DNA of 64,000 bases from VXNE01 sp965217825. Its GTDB lineage: Bacteria > Pseudomonadota > Gammaproteobacteria > Pseudomonadales > Azotimanducaceae. Shown piece by piece: positions 27,002 to 36,982 of this stretch. Both the position numbers and the translations under genes were made by a program. The stretch covers positions 992,001-1,056,000 of the forward strand of contig OZ244571.1 of NCBI GenBank assembly GCA_965217825.1. Direction: 5' to 3'. A model generated the notes under the pieces. It saw only the letters and a program-made list of their open reading frames with translations, made no database searches and had not been told where the DNA came from. Position 1 is the first letter of the stretch. Each line of letters opens with the position of its first letter.

Positions 27002-27729
27002 CCACCTCCTGCGTCAGCTTCATGGGCGTAGGCAAGCACTTTGCCGGCAATTGGGTATTTCGCGACGTCACGTTTTCGTGCCCTTCCGCCGAAACGACGG
27101 CCATCGTCGGCGAGAGCGGTAGCGGCAAGACGACGCTGCTGCAGCTCGTCAACGGGGTTCTGCGTCCGAACGAAGGCGCCGTCGAGGTGCTCGGCGAATC
27201 GGTTCCCGCCGAGGGCGTCGAGGCGTTCCGCCGACGCATCGGCTACGCCGTGCAGGGCGCGGGCCTGTTCCCGCACATGACGGTGCGCGAGAACGTCGAC
27301 CTGCTCGCTAGGCTCGAACGTTGGCCGCGCGACGCCATCGAGTCCCGCTTCGACGAACTGCTGGGGGAGATGGGTCTCGACGCGTCGCTCGCCGACCGGT
27401 ATCCGAATCAACTCTCCGGCGGCCAGCAGCAGCGTGTCGGACTGTGCCGGGCGCTTATGCTGAGGCCCGGCATGCTGCTCCTCGACGAACCGTTCTCGGC
27501 GGTGGACCCCATCACGCGGATGGAGCTGTACGAGCAGTTCATTTACGCGCAGCGGCACGAGGGGGTCAGCGCGCTGCTGGTCACCCACGACATGCGCGAG
27601 GCGGTCAAGCTGGCGCAGCACCTGGTCATCGTGGGATCGGGTGAAGTCCTGCAGGCCGGAGAAACCGCGGACGTGCTGGCCGCACCGAGGCCAGGCTATG
27701 TCGCCCGGTTGATCGAGACGCAACTGTGA
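26998..27729 (+). CDS. Osmoprotectant/quaternary-amine ABC transporter ATP-binding protein
   Basis: 243 residues. Walker A GESGSGKTT at residues 38-46, the signature QLSGGQQQR, and Walker B LLLDEPFSAVDP are all present, with the H-loop in VTHDMREA. There is no C-terminal CBS pair, unlike OpuAA/ProV. It energises the permease encoded by the next gene. It overlaps sbcB by 4 nt and the next gene by 4 nt, so all three are translationally linked. Confidence 0.9.
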   Translation: MTTSCVSFMGVGKHFAGNWVFRDVTFSCPSAETTAIVGESGSGKTTLLQLVNGVLRPNEGAVEVLGESVPAEGVEAFRRRIGYAVQGAGLFPHMTVRENVDLLARLERWPRDAIESRFDELLGEMGLDASLADRYPNQLSGGQQQRVGLCRALMLRPGMLLLDEPFSAVDPITRMELYEQFIYAQRHEGVSALLVTHDMREAVKLAQHLVIVGSGEVLQAGETADVLAAPRPGYVARLIETQL

Positions 27730-29198
27730 TTCGCCGCGCCTGTATCGTCATGTTGGCCCTGTCCGCCGCGGCGACGACAGCCGCCGAGCCGATCATCGTC
27801 GCGAGCAAGAACTTCAACGAGTCCTACATCCTGGGGGAAGTGGCGGCGCAACTGCTCGAGTCCGGCGGATTCGAAGTGGAGCGCCGCATGGGGCTCGGTG
27901 GCACCCTGATCTGCTACGAGGCCTTGGTCGCGGGGGAGATCGATGTCTACATCGAATATACGGGCACCCTGTCGCAGGCGATCCTGAAGTCCGAAACGCA
28001 GCTCGCGTTCGACGACCTGAACGCCGCCGTCGCTCGCCTTGGACTGCAACTGCTGCCGCCGTTCGGCTTCAACAACACCTACGCGCTGGCATTGCCGCGC
28101 GCGCTGGCAGAGCGCCTTGGCTTGAACACGATCTCGGACCTGGCGGCGCGCGACGACCTGAACATTTCTGTCAGCCACGAGTTTCTCGAACGCGAAGACG
28201 GCTGGCCGGGCCTGTCCCGCGTGTACGGATTCGAGCGGGTGCCGCGCGGAATCGAGCATGCATTGGCCTACCAGGCGCTGGAGGATGGCGCCATCGATGT
28301 CACGGACGCCTACTCCACGGACGGCGAATTGGTCCGCTACGATCTCAAGGTGCTGACCGACGACAGGCACTTCTTCCCCACATACCTCGCCGCCCCGCTG
28401 GTGCGCGCGGACTTGCCGGCGGCTGCGAAGGCGCGGCTCGCTCACCTGGCGGACACCCTCGACGACGCGGGCATGCAGGCGATCAACGCGTCCGTGATGT
28501 TCGGCGGCGCGGACTTTGCCGAAGCCGCCGCCGGTTACCTGGACGACATCGGCATCGAGAGCACTGCGGCGCGATCCGGCTTCTGGGAGCAACTGCGCCG
28601 AAACACGGTCCGACACATCCTCCTGACCGCCATCGCGCTGGCGGCGGCCACATGCGTCGGGATCGCGCTCGGCCTCCTGGTGTTTCGCGTCGGCTGGCTG
28701 TCTCGCGCGGTGGTCTACATGACAGGACTGATGCAGACGATTCCATCCATTGCCCTGTTGGCGCTCATGATTCCGCTGTTCGGCATCGGCGTCGTCCCCG
28801 CCATCGCGGCCCTGTTCATGTACTCGCTCCTGCCCATCGTCCGCAATACGGTCACCGCGCTCGTCACCGTCGATCCGGTGTTGCGGCGCGTGTCTTTGGC
28901 GATGGGACTGACCCGAAGGCAGGAGTTGCGCCACGTCTTTGTCCCGTTGTCGATGCCGAGCATGCTGGCGGGCGTTCGCACGGCGGCGGTCATCTGCATC
29001 GGCACGGCGACGCTGGCGGCATTCATCGGCGCTGGCGGACTGGGTGACCCGATCGTCACCGGCCTGAGCCTGAACGATACGGGTTTGATCATGCAGGGCG
29101 CGGTGCCGGCGGCCCTTCTCGCCGTGGTGACGGAACTCGTGTTCGAAGGCGTTGAAAGGGCGCTGGTGCCGAAACACCTCCGCACGTCGGAACGCTGA
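27726..29198 (+). CDS. Fused substrate-binding and permease protein of an osmoprotectant (OpuB/YehZ-type) ABC transporter
   Basis: 490 residues. A signal sequence (MIRRACIVMLALSAAATTAA) is followed by an OpuAC/YehZ-like binding domain: IVASKNFNESYILGEVAAQL, then EIDVYIEYTGTLSQAI and DVTDAYSTDGELVRYDLKVL. From about residue 300 to the end there are five or six membrane segments with the EAA-like permease loop (RRVSLAMGLTRRQELRHVFV). Such fusions import glycine betaine, choline or related compounds. The GTG start at 27726 overlaps the ATPase stop. The ligand is not determined. Confidence 0.88.
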   Translation: MIRRACIVMLALSAAATTAAEPIIVASKNFNESYILGEVAAQLLESGGFEVERRMGLGGTLICYEALVAGEIDVYIEYTGTLSQAILKSETQLAFDDLNAAVARLGLQLLPPFGFNNTYALALPRALAERLGLNTISDLAARDDLNISVSHEFLEREDGWPGLSRVYGFERVPRGIEHALAYQALEDGAIDVTDAYSTDGELVRYDLKVLTDDRHFFPTYLAAPLVRADLPAAAKARLAHLADTLDDAGMQAINASVMFGGADFAEAAAGYLDDIGIESTAARSGFWEQLRRNTVRHILLTAIALAAATCVGIALGLLVFRVGWLSRAVVYMTGLMQTIPSIALLALMIPLFGIGVVPAIAALFMYSLLPIVRNTVTALVTVDPVLRRVSLAMGLTRRQELRHVFVPLSMPSMLAGVRTAAVICIGTATLAAFIGAGGLGDPIVTGLSLNDTGLIMQGAVPAALLAVVTELVFEGVERALVPKHLRTSER

Positions 29199-29200
29199 CC

Positions 29201-30412
29201 ATGGTCGCGATGTGGCCTTGCAAGGAAATCGACCTGGATTGGGCGGACTGGGTTTTCGCCGTGGGCGCGTGCCTTTCGCCGCCGCCAATTCAGGACGTCT
29301 TCGCGCGGGTAGAGCGCCTGTGGTCGGCGCAGGATGACAGCCTCGCGTGTCTGACGGTGCGGTCCGCGTTCGATCTGTACCTGCGGGCGCAACGCTGGGA
29401 AGCCGGCTCCGAGATCGTCTTTTCCGCGCTAACCGTGCCGGATATGCCGCGTATCGCGCGGCACCACGAACTGCGCCCCGTGCCGCTCGATATCGACCCG
29501 GCGACAGCGGCCTGGGACGATAGCGCGCTTGAGCGATGTATCGGTTCTCGCACGCGGGCGCTGGTGCTCGCGCACCTGTTTGGCACCCGCATCGATCTGG
29601 ATCCAGCGATCGAAATCGCGCGTCGGCGCGGCATCGCGGTGGTGGAGGACTGTGCCCAGGCCTACGCGGGACCGGATTGGACCGGCCATCCCGAATCGGA
29701 CCTGTCGCTATTTTCCTTCGGACCCATGAAAACCGCGACCGCGCTCGGCGGCGCGCTGGCGCGGGTGCGCGATCCGGACACATGCGCCGCGATGAAACGG
29801 ATCTCCGCGCAGGACAGCATCCAGCCGACGGGCGAGTTCCTGCGCCGTGTCCTGCTCTACGGCGGGTTGAAGGCGGCATCGCACCCGCGCGCGTACGGCG
29901 TCGTCATGGCTGTCGCCGATGCCCTTGGCGCCGACGCGAGCCAATGGATTCACAGCCTGACTCGGAACGTGGCCGATGACGCGTTCATCGCAAGCATCCG
30001 TCGGCGTCCGTGCGCAGCGCAGCTCGGACTGCTTGAACGCCGGCTGGGGCAGGGGACCTCAACGGTTTCCCGCCGCGTGGAACCGGGCCGGACGTTGATG
30101 TCTTCCCTGGGGCCCGATGTGGAGGTTCCGGCGCGCACAGCCGACCCCCACGGGTACTGGATGTTCCCGGTACTCGCGCGAAATCCCGAAGCACTGTCGG
30201 CTTCGCTCCGTGATCGCGGTTTCGACGCCATGTCGGCCCGCCTGTCGGTCGTCTCCGATGGCGCGACTCCAACGCCCGGCGCCGACCGACTATCCGACGC
30301 CCTCTACATTCCGTTCGATCCGGTTATGCCGAGCGAAGAACTGGAGAGACTGGGCAGGCTTGTCGGAAGCTTCGAGGCGCAAGCCACACAGATCGAGGTT
30401 AGTTCGAATTGA
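29201..30412 (+). CDS. DegT/DnrJ/EryC1-type PLP aminotransferase-like protein
   Basis: 403 residues with the fold order of sugar aminotransferases: LVLAHLFGTRIDLDPAIEIA, then AVVEDCAQAYAG (PLP-contacting Asp150 and Gln153) and FSFGPMKTATALGG with the Schiff-base Lys177. Members transfer amino groups to nucleotide-linked ketosugars. No sugar-nucleotide genes are adjacent, so the substrate is unknown. It starts 2 bp after the ABC permease stop, so it is likely cotranscribed despite no obvious link in function. Confidence 0.8.
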   Translation: MVAMWPCKEIDLDWADWVFAVGACLSPPPIQDVFARVERLWSAQDDSLACLTVRSAFDLYLRAQRWEAGSEIVFSALTVPDMPRIARHHELRPVPLDIDPATAAWDDSALERCIGSRTRALVLAHLFGTRIDLDPAIEIARRRGIAVVEDCAQAYAGPDWTGHPESDLSLFSFGPMKTATALGGALARVRDPDTCAAMKRISAQDSIQPTGEFLRRVLLYGGLKAASHPRAYGVVMAVADALGADASQWIHSLTRNVADDAFIASIRRRPCAAQLGLLERRLGQGTSTVSRRVEPGRTLMSSLGPDVEVPARTADPHGYWMFPVLARNPEALSASLRDRGFDAMSARLSVVSDGATPTPGADRLSDALYIPFDPVMPSEELERLGRLVGSFEAQATQIEVSSN

Positions 30413-30418
30413 TGCTGG

Positions 30419-30441
30419 ATTGTCGCCGTTTGAGCGACAAT
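30419..30441. terminator. Hairpin between convergent genes
   Basis: ATTGTCGC / GCGACAAT, perfect 8-bp arms with a 7-nt loop, 7 bp after the aminotransferase stop and before the convergent Sel1-repeat gene's 3' end. There is no long T-run. Confidence 0.45.
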
Positions 30442-30522
30442 TCGGGAGGCGGACGCCATAAGCGGGACGCGTTGAGAACGAGCCGGCAATCCGGCGTCGA
30501 TTCCCATCCCCGCCGTTCTTTC

Positions 30523-31830
30523 TCATTCGCGCCACGGCTCCCGCGCTTCGTATTTCGCGAGCCTGCCGACCAATTCCTCACGCAGACTCTCGGTTTCCGA
30601 AGATATGGCCGTGATCGCGCTGCGCTGGGTGGCGATGGCGCGCGCGAAGTCGCCGCTCTCCGCGTAGGCCGCGGCCAACGTATCGAGTGTGCCGGGATTC
30701 TCGGCCTGGGCGACAGCGCGCTGCGCCAGGTGCAAGGCCAGCACGCCATCGCGGATGCGGTCGTGCTTCGAGGTCGAGAGGATCCATGCCGCGTTGTTTT
30801 CGCCGCCGGAATGTCCCGCGCTCGCAGCGCGTTCGAACCAGTAGAGAGCGGTCGCGGTCTTGTCCTTTTGATCGGGTTGGAAGATCAATCTTGCCAGCCG
30901 GTACTGGCCTACCGGATCGTCCTGTTCGGCCGCGCGGCGGTACCAAGTCTCGGCGGTCGCGAGGTTGGCGTCCGTGCCCGTCCCGGTTTCGTACAGATAG
31001 CCGAGTCCCGTGTACGCGTCCGTGACGCCCTGTTCCGCCGCTTCGTGATACAACTCGAACGCGCGGGCGATGTCTTGATCCACCGCGTCGCCGATGAGAT
31101 AGAGACGGGCCAGTGCCGCCTTGGCATGGGCGGAACCGCTGTCGGCGAGGATCGAGAAACGGCGGGCGGCCTCCGCCTCGTCCGGTTCGCCGAATTCGCC
31201 GTCCCGATACATGTAAGCGATCGCCAGGGAGGCCGCGACGCTACCCTCCGCCGCGGCGGCTTCGTACCAGTGCTTGGCCTCCTCCGGATCCGGTTCGTCG
31301 GCACTTCGGAAGCTGCGCGCCAAGTGCACATACGCCGGCGCATAGCCGTCCTCCGCCGCCTGCAACAGCCAGTTTCTCGCCTCGTCGATGTCCTCGTCCA
31401 TGAGTGCCATGCCGACGTAAATACGCCCGTAACCATCGCCGCGCTGCGCCGCTTCGAGCGCGAGATGCAGCGCTTCGTCCTCGTCCTGCGCGACGCCGAG
31501 CCCATGGGCGTAGAGGTAGGAAAGGGCGGCGAGCGCCGTCGTCTGATCCGGGTCGAATTCCAGCGCGCGCACGTAGTCCAACGCGGCCGACACGTACAAC
31601 CCCTCCGCCCTGAATGTGGACGCTTGCGTGACGTAGGCGCGCGCGCGCTGCCCGGCGGTGATCAACGGACTGATCAGCACGGGTTCGAGGTAAGAGCGCG
31701 CCAAGGCGTAGTTGCGCGCCTCGACATACTCCGCGGCCCGCTCGATGTGATGCTGGATGCGGTCGAACGGATCCCCGCTGGCGCCAAGAGAAGCCAGTAG
31801 AATCAATAGTTTGAGATGGATAGTCCGCAT
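30523..31830 (-). CDS. Secreted Sel1/TPR-repeat protein
   Basis: 435 residues from MRTIHLKLLILLASLGASGD, a signal peptide. The rest is a run of Sel1-like repeats, for example AKHWYEAAAAEGSVAASLAI and RAFELYHEAAEQGVTDAYTG, ending in a TPR-like helical pair. These solenoids mediate protein contacts in the periplasm. The partner is unknown. The open frame extends to 31929, but the signal peptide fixes the likely start at 31830. Confidence 0.85.
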   Translation of the reverse strand: MRTIHLKLLILLASLGASGDPFDRIQHHIERAAEYVEARNYALARSYLEPVLISPLITAGQRARAYVTQASTFRAEGLYVSAALDYVRALEFDPDQTTALAALSYLYAHGLGVAQDEDEALHLALEAAQRGDGYGRIYVGMALMDEDIDEARNWLLQAAEDGYAPAYVHLARSFRSADEPDPEEAKHWYEAAAAEGSVAASLAIAYMYRDGEFGEPDEAEAARRFSILADSGSAHAKAALARLYLIGDAVDQDIARAFELYHEAAEQGVTDAYTGLGYLYETGTGTDANLATAETWYRRAAEQDDPVGQYRLARLIFQPDQKDKTATALYWFERAASAGHSGGENNAAWILSTSKHDRIRDGVLALHLAQRAVAQAENPGTLDTLAAAYAESGDFARAIATQRSAITAISSETESLREELVGRLAKYEAREPWRE

Positions 31831-31887
31831 CTGTCCGACCCTGCCCGAGCGGCAATTGTAGCCTGTGCGGCGCACATTCGACCCTGC

Positions 31888-31893
31888 TATACT
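31888..31893 (+). promoter_or_regulatory. Likely -10 box of the tmRNA promoter
   Basis: TATACT lies 38 bp before the mature tmRNA 5' end, leaving a short precursor leader. A matching -35 box is weak. Confidence 0.45.
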
Positions 31894-31931
31894 CGGCGCC
31901 CTTTTCCTGCGGGAGCAGTGCAAGAGCAACT

Positions 31932-32287
31932 GGGGGCGATGCGGTTTCGACGGCGGTAATGACGTCCAAGGTGCATGCCGAGAGGGTAGTGACTCTCGTT
32001 AATCAATCGCTGCAACTTTTTATAGTTGCCAACGACGAAAACTACGCCCTAGCCGCTTGACGGCTAACCCCGATGTCTCGATGCCTGTGGCGTGACATTG
32101 GGGGGGCAAGTACACAGGATCGCGCGAGGCAAGTGCTCCGGTGCCGAACGCTAAAACTTAGGGGATCGCTCATCGACACCCTGTTCGTCGGGTCGTCGAA
32201 GGGGCTAAAGCAATAGACGAAACTATGCATGTAGAGCCGAAGACCGAGTGCTGACGGACGCGGGTTCGACTCCCGCCGCCTCCACCA
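31932..32287 (+). ncRNA. ssrA: Transfer-messenger RNA (tmRNA)
   Basis: The 5' end GGGGGCGATGCGGTTTCGAC and the 3' end GGTTCGACTCCCGCCGCC-TCCACCA form the tRNA-like domain, with CCA encoded. The tag frame at 32028-32060 reads ANDENYALAA then stop, identical to the encoded E. coli tag. It rescues stalled ribosomes and marks products for proteolysis. It is a one-piece type. The 3' end is a common integration site, and here a genomic island begins directly after it. Confidence 0.97.
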
Positions 32288-32599
32288 CTTAAGGTACATA
32301 AGTAACTGATATAATTAATAAAATCCTCTATTATGGCTTTCCGTTATCAGTGTGGTCGTCACATGCTGAGGCGAGGAGTCATTCTCGATTGCGTGATTGC
32401 GCTTCCACCCTTCGCCGCCCGCAGGATCGAGGAAGTTGGAATGATCAAGGTCCCCACGTCTCCCGCGCGGTCGCCGTTCTTCGGCTCGAAAGGGACTCGT
32501 CCGCGCGTCGCGGGACGAGCACACTCATTGCGAGGGCCCGTCGGGCTGGCTAAGCTCACTGTACATCGGAATCCCACTTAACGGGGAGCAGACTCGCAA
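32288..32599. other. Non-coding left end of the island
   Basis: 312 bp with no convincing gene. It starts AT-rich next to tmRNA. It should hold the promoter for the ParB-helicase-methyltransferase set. Confidence 0.5.
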
Positions 32600-33931
32600 A
32601 TGGTACTCGCACGCGACGTACGTCAGCAGGAACTTGCACAACTCAGGGATAGCCATGGTAAGGCTGTCAGTCAGAGCAAGCTCTATTACAAGGGGGTGTC
32701 CGAGATTCATCCCGTGCACCGAATCGACCTAGACCTGCTGGTATACAACCGGCACAACGGCCGTCTAGAGAGTGAGATGCTGACGTGGCAACAAGAACAT
32801 GCGGTCGGTGATGACGAGTACGACGAAGACCTGCACAAACAGATCGAGACATTTCTCTGGGACATCAACAAAGGCAGGAACAGGCGGACACTCGATGATT
32901 TGGGACGAAAGGGCCAACAGCGACCAGGGATCGTCACGCTGGACGGAGTCATTATCGACGGCAATCGCCGCGCGATGCTACTTCGAAGAATCGAAGGGGC
33001 AGAAAAAGAAAAGCAGTATTTCGAAGCAGTAATCCTTCCCGACGCTTACGATGAGAACGAGGAGGAGATCGTACGACTAGAGACCCAATATCAGTTAGGC
33101 GAGGATGCGATTCTTGACTATGGGCCCCTAGAAAAGTACCTGCATGCGAAGCGGCTTAAAGAAGCACTAGGGATCGACATCCCGGAGATTGCTCAACTCA
33201 TGGGAGAGTCAGAGTCTCGGGTCAAGAGATTGATCGGCATCATGTCGCTGATGGACGAGTATCTCGACCACATTGGGTGCCCGGGACTATATAACATGCT
33301 CAAGGAGGATGGCGGTGGTACGAAAGAAGGGATGTTCGTGGACCTCTACAGCGACCTTATTCGTCTTGAAGGCGGAAAGGGACAGATCGAGTGGGCTTTT
33401 GAGCCAGACATAGACCTTCTGGAGCTCAAAGCCATACAGTTCGACTACATCCGGCTCGGTTCCAATTTTACCGGTACGAACAAGACATACAGAGCGATCT
33501 CCCATGAGGGCTCCGGCAGGAAGAGTTTCTTCGCTCATGGAGACATCTGGCGGCCCTTCGCGGAGCATCATAGGCAACGGGTTGAGCCGATCACGGAAAA
33601 GATGGGATCGCTTCAGGAGTACGCCAACAAATACCCTGACCTCAAAACGCTCGTTGATGCCGCGAGAGCGCGAGATGATGAGTGGAAAGACTCCGTCGAC
33701 CCGACAGTGAAGGCGAACTTCGGAATCTCGGAGGATGCACTTGAAGGTGTTGTCGAGGAGCTTGAACCACCCCGCTTGTTGACGCGCGCATTGAACTCGT
33801 TGCGCAGGATTGATGCCGGAAGCGCGGGACTACTGGCCGATCCTGCCTGTCGCGAGATGATAAAGGAGATAAGCAGGCTCACCTTCGCCATGAAGAAGAA
33901 GATCGAGCGGCATGAAGGACAGTCAAAATAG
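32600..33931 (+). CDS. ParB-like (ParB/Srx-fold) protein of a defence-type operon
   Basis: 443 residues. The N-terminal part reads like a ParB-fold domain: HPVHRIDLDLLVYNRHNGRL, a long insert, then GIVTLDGVIIDGNRRAMLLR, where DGNRR (residues 120-124) occupies the position of the ParB GERR/DGxxR nucleotide-binding motif. PEIAQLMGESESRVKRLIGI (about 196-215) looks like the following HTH. The C-terminal 230 residues are unknown. Relatives bind CTP or ATP or act as nucleases; which applies here is not visible. First gene of the set, 48 bp before the helicase gene. Confidence 0.65.
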   Translation: MVLARDVRQQELAQLRDSHGKAVSQSKLYYKGVSEIHPVHRIDLDLLVYNRHNGRLESEMLTWQQEHAVGDDEYDEDLHKQIETFLWDINKGRNRRTLDDLGRKGQQRPGIVTLDGVIIDGNRRAMLLRRIEGAEKEKQYFEAVILPDAYDENEEEIVRLETQYQLGEDAILDYGPLEKYLHAKRLKEALGIDIPEIAQLMGESESRVKRLIGIMSLMDEYLDHIGCPGLYNMLKEDGGGTKEGMFVDLYSDLIRLEGGKGQIEWAFEPDIDLLELKAIQFDYIRLGSNFTGTNKTYRAISHEGSGRKSFFAHGDIWRPFAEHHRQRVEPITEKMGSLQEYANKYPDLKTLVDAARARDDEWKDSVDPTVKANFGISEDALEGVVEELEPPRLLTRALNSLRRIDAGSAGLLADPACREMIKEISRLTFAMKKKIERHEGQSK

Positions 33932-33979
33932 CGTCCTGAAGAGCCCGACGTATCGACTCTCAGCTGAAGGTACGACGAG

Positions 33980-35947
33980 ATGGCTGTGGTAGTCAATTAC
34001 GATGAACAGTCACACGGGCTGGTCATTACTGGCGGGCTGGAGAGCCTACGTCGGAGCAGGTTGTTCGCGGCTTTTCTGCGGAAACAAGGCGGTGAGTTCC
34101 AGCCAGAGGGACGTATCGTTATCCCGTGCTCTGGCCAAAACCTTTCGTCTGTCTACCGGACGCTTGACAAGATTCTGGAACGAATCGGTATCCACGTCGG
34201 CGAAGCTGATGAGCTATCAAGGTCGATGCGGGTTGTGCGCGCCGATGAAGAGCACTTTGAAGAGTTTTCACATTTGGCGGAAGCCATTTGGCATGGCGAC
34301 GTAGAACCCGAAGGGCTGAAAGGGTTCGCCATGACGATTTCTGAAACGTGCCCAGGTCGGAGGCTCTACCCTCTCCAGCTATTATCGGCGTACCACCTCG
34401 CGTTCTCGCAACACTGCTGCAACTTTTCGGTACCCGGATCCGGAAAGACGACGATTGTGCTGGCCGCATACGCGTACCTGAAGGCTCAGGTCGCGCAGCA
34501 CCGTCATGTAGACCACCTTTTGGTTATAGGGCCGCTATCTTCCTTCAGGGCATGGGAGGAAGAATTCCACGCACTCTTCGGAAGAGAGGCGAAGGCAAGA
34601 CGAGTTTCCGGGATAGTACCTGCACATGAAAGACACGCTTACTTGAGGGGCCACCGATACGCTGAGCGGAACGTCGAGATGACGCTGACATCGTATCAGT
34701 CCTTCATGGGGGCGGAGGCAGACTTTCGCGACTTCATTGATAGTTCTGGACGTCGTGTGATGATGGTCTTGGATGAGGCCCACTACGTAAAGCGCGAAGA
34801 CGGGGAGTGGGCAGCGTCCGTACTAAGAACAGCGCCATTTGCGGCATCTAGAGTTGTGCTGACCGGTACGCCGGCACCGAACGGGTACGAGGACCTGAAC
34901 AACCTGTTTCGTTTCATCCACCCAGATCGAAACATCATTGGCTTTCCGCTTGGAACGCTGCGAGCCATGACGGCGGGTCACCTTCCAGCAGCCGTTGAGA
35001 ATCTCAAGGAGCGAGTCCGTCCGTTTTTCACTCGCATCAGGAAGCGCGACCTTGGACTCGCGCCGACATCGGAGACGCGTGTGGTGGTCCCGATGGGCGC
35101 AGAGCAACGGTCGATATACCGCGATATCGAGCAGTTGATCGTTCCAAGAATCCGGGAAGGCGTAGACTTGCGCACGTCCACGTTGCTCAGGGCACGGCTC
35201 ATCCGTTTGCGGCAAGCCGCCACGAACCCCTCGCTGCTCCTTGGACCTTTAGACGCGGATGGCGTGTTCCATCCGGGTGACCGGATTCCTGTATCAGGCG
35301 CGGAGGTGGCGATCGCACAGCGCGTTGAGGGCTTTGACTCGGCAACGCAATTGCAAAAGCTCGAGGAAGTGCGACGGCTCGTTAGGGAGGTCGTTAGGTG
35401 CGAAGGAAAAGTCGTGGTCTGGTCGTACTTCTTAGGCAATCTTGCACTGTTACTGGAGGAGCTGTCCAGCTGTGCTGAGGTGGTTAATGTCATCTCTGGA
35501 GCAACGCCTATTGCCGACTCGGACGTGGAAGAGGCAAGTGGATTGCAGAGCCGAGAGCGGATTATCCGCCAATTCAACACGACGCCCCAGACAGCGGTTC
35601 TCATTGCGAACCCGCAGGCGGTTGGAGAGTCGATTTCTCTGCATAAGGCGGCCGACACCGCGATCTATTTTGATAGAGACTTCAACGCAGCGAAGTTCAT
35701 ACAGTCAAAAGATCGAATTCATCGGTACGATCCGGACGGGGGATCGCCGAAGATGTATTACTACATCGTGTCTGAAGATACCGTCGAGCAGGTCATCGAC
35801 GAACGTCTGGTGATCAAGGAAGAGCGGATGACGAAACTCATCGACACCGACGACATCCCCCTCTTCGATCTGGTGTTTTCGGAAGACGAATCGGCGGAAG
35901 ATATCAAAGCGGTCATTCACGCATATGAGCGACGCAAGGCGAGCTGA
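33980..35947 (+). CDS. SNF2-type superfamily 2 helicase/translocase
   Basis: 655 residues. An about 120-residue N-terminal extension is followed by the motor: FSVPGSGKTTIVLAA (Walker A, residues 150-164), MMVLDEAHYVKR (DEAH, 265-268), VVLTGTPAPNGYEDL (motif III), and the C-lobe ANPQAVGESISLHKAADTAI then SKDRIHRYDP (motifs V-VI). SNF2 proteins translocate on duplex DNA. In restriction systems they move nucleases or methylases along DNA. No nuclease domain is fused. The last 23 nt overlap the next gene, which implies coupled translation. Confidence 0.85.
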   Translation: MAVVVNYDEQSHGLVITGGLESLRRSRLFAAFLRKQGGEFQPEGRIVIPCSGQNLSSVYRTLDKILERIGIHVGEADELSRSMRVVRADEEHFEEFSHLAEAIWHGDVEPEGLKGFAMTISETCPGRRLYPLQLLSAYHLAFSQHCCNFSVPGSGKTTIVLAAYAYLKAQVAQHRHVDHLLVIGPLSSFRAWEEEFHALFGREAKARRVSGIVPAHERHAYLRGHRYAERNVEMTLTSYQSFMGAEADFRDFIDSSGRRVMMVLDEAHYVKREDGEWAASVLRTAPFAASRVVLTGTPAPNGYEDLNNLFRFIHPDRNIIGFPLGTLRAMTAGHLPAAVENLKERVRPFFTRIRKRDLGLAPTSETRVVVPMGAEQRSIYRDIEQLIVPRIREGVDLRTSTLLRARLIRLRQAATNPSLLLGPLDADGVFHPGDRIPVSGAEVAIAQRVEGFDSATQLQKLEEVRRLVREVVRCEGKVVVWSYFLGNLALLLEELSSCAEVVNVISGATPIADSDVEEASGLQSRERIIRQFNTTPQTAVLIANPQAVGESISLHKAADTAIYFDRDFNAAKFIQSKDRIHRYDPDGGSPKMYYYIVSEDTVEQVIDERLVIKEERMTKLIDTDDIPLFDLVFSEDESAEDIKAVIHAYERRKAS

Positions 35948-36881
35948 AGGCGTGATTGGCGCGAGCGCGACACTTGGGCTGATCGATTATATTCACAGCC
36001 ATGGCGGGGCAGTGGCGGCTGATTCGCTCGTCGAGAACGTGGCGGTCTTGTTTCGGGCGTCGCGTGCCAAAATCCAGAACACTATCGCGTTGCTCGACGA
36101 TCTGGGCATCGTGGAGGTGCGCGGTGATCACGTTTCGAGTTCCGAGGTGGTCGAGCGACCAGACGTGTTAGGCGCTCGGCTAGTGGATTATGTCCTCGCG
36201 GAACATCTCCCGCCGGGCCTCGAGGACGCGTTGTTGCTGGCGGATGGGACCAACGAGGTCTGGGTTGACGCGAAACGTGCCCCCGGGAGGCACTTGGGGA
36301 TTGGAGCGTTACTTGTGGACGTCGGAGTCTTCCATCGAGACCGCTTGACGTCGACAACTTGGAGAGTTGGAGACCAGTACGCGGACCGGTTTGTCCAGGC
36401 CGTAGCTCGGTCAAACGACGCTCTCTCGTTAGGGACGCTAAGTGCGGATGATCTGCAGCGAAGGTTGGCAGAAAGCGTCGAAGCTGGCCTTAGGGCAGAG
36501 GAATGGGTAGTGAGGTTTGAGAGGAGCCGTCTGAAGGACCATCTGCTTAGGAGGCAGATTCGTCGCATTTCAGATCGTCACGCCGACGCGGGATTCGATG
36601 TGTTGTCCTTTCGTGACCGGTCGTCGATTGTCCATAACTGGTTCATTGAGGTGAAATCGTTCGTCGGAACCCCAAGATTCTATTGGACAGCCAACGAGAT
36701 TGAATGCGCAAAACGCGAAGGCGAGCGCTACGTACTTTACCTCGTCGATCGGTCACAAATGCAGCGCGAGGACTACGAGCCGCGTGTGATGAGAGGGCCA
36801 TACGAGTTCTTCTTCGGGCCCGAAGCGCCGAGCGGCTGGGATGTTGTAGCCACCGAGTACCGGATGTCTGCGAGCGCATGA
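35925..36881 (+). CDS. Protein with C-terminal DUF3883 (PD-(D/E)XK-like) domain
   Basis: 318 residues. The N-terminal about 60 residues resemble a winged helix (GLIDYIHSHGGAVAADSLVE, then KIQNTIALLDDLGIVEVRGD). The C-terminal region has GFDVLSFRDRSSIVHNWFIE-VKSF and FYWTANEIECAKREGERYVL-YLVD, the DUF3883 pattern with an IEVKS motif as in PD-(D/E)XK nucleases (Asp in GFDV, Glu-x-Lys). It is the likely nuclease or DNA-sensing subunit of this set. The ATG lies inside the end of the helicase gene. Confidence 0.75.
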   Translation: MSDARRAEGVIGASATLGLIDYIHSHGGAVAADSLVENVAVLFRASRAKIQNTIALLDDLGIVEVRGDHVSSSEVVERPDVLGARLVDYVLAEHLPPGLEDALLLADGTNEVWVDAKRAPGRHLGIGALLVDVGVFHRDRLTSTTWRVGDQYADRFVQAVARSNDALSLGTLSADDLQRRLAESVEAGLRAEEWVVRFERSRLKDHLLRRQIRRISDRHADAGFDVLSFRDRSSIVHNWFIEVKSFVGTPRFYWTANEIECAKREGERYVLYLVDRSQMQREDYEPRVMRGPYEFFFGPEAPSGWDVVATEYRMSASA

Positions 36882-36982
36882 GGTCTGCGATTGCTGTAGT
36901 CGCTAGGCGGGGGCGAGAAGGGATGCGGGTGATCGGTGGGCGTTCCACCGTTCGACGTTAGGATGCACAAGAGGTTAGACAT

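Noticed and set aside
27696..29879. Minus-strand open frame of 727 codons
   Set aside because: Antisense shadow of the ABC transporter and aminotransferase genes; no domain motifs and strong Arg/Gln bias.
32600..33931. Plasmid or chromosome partition ParB
   Set aside because: There is no ParA partner or parS cluster, the motif is DGNRR inside a longer divergent protein, and it is joined to a helicase/methylase set.
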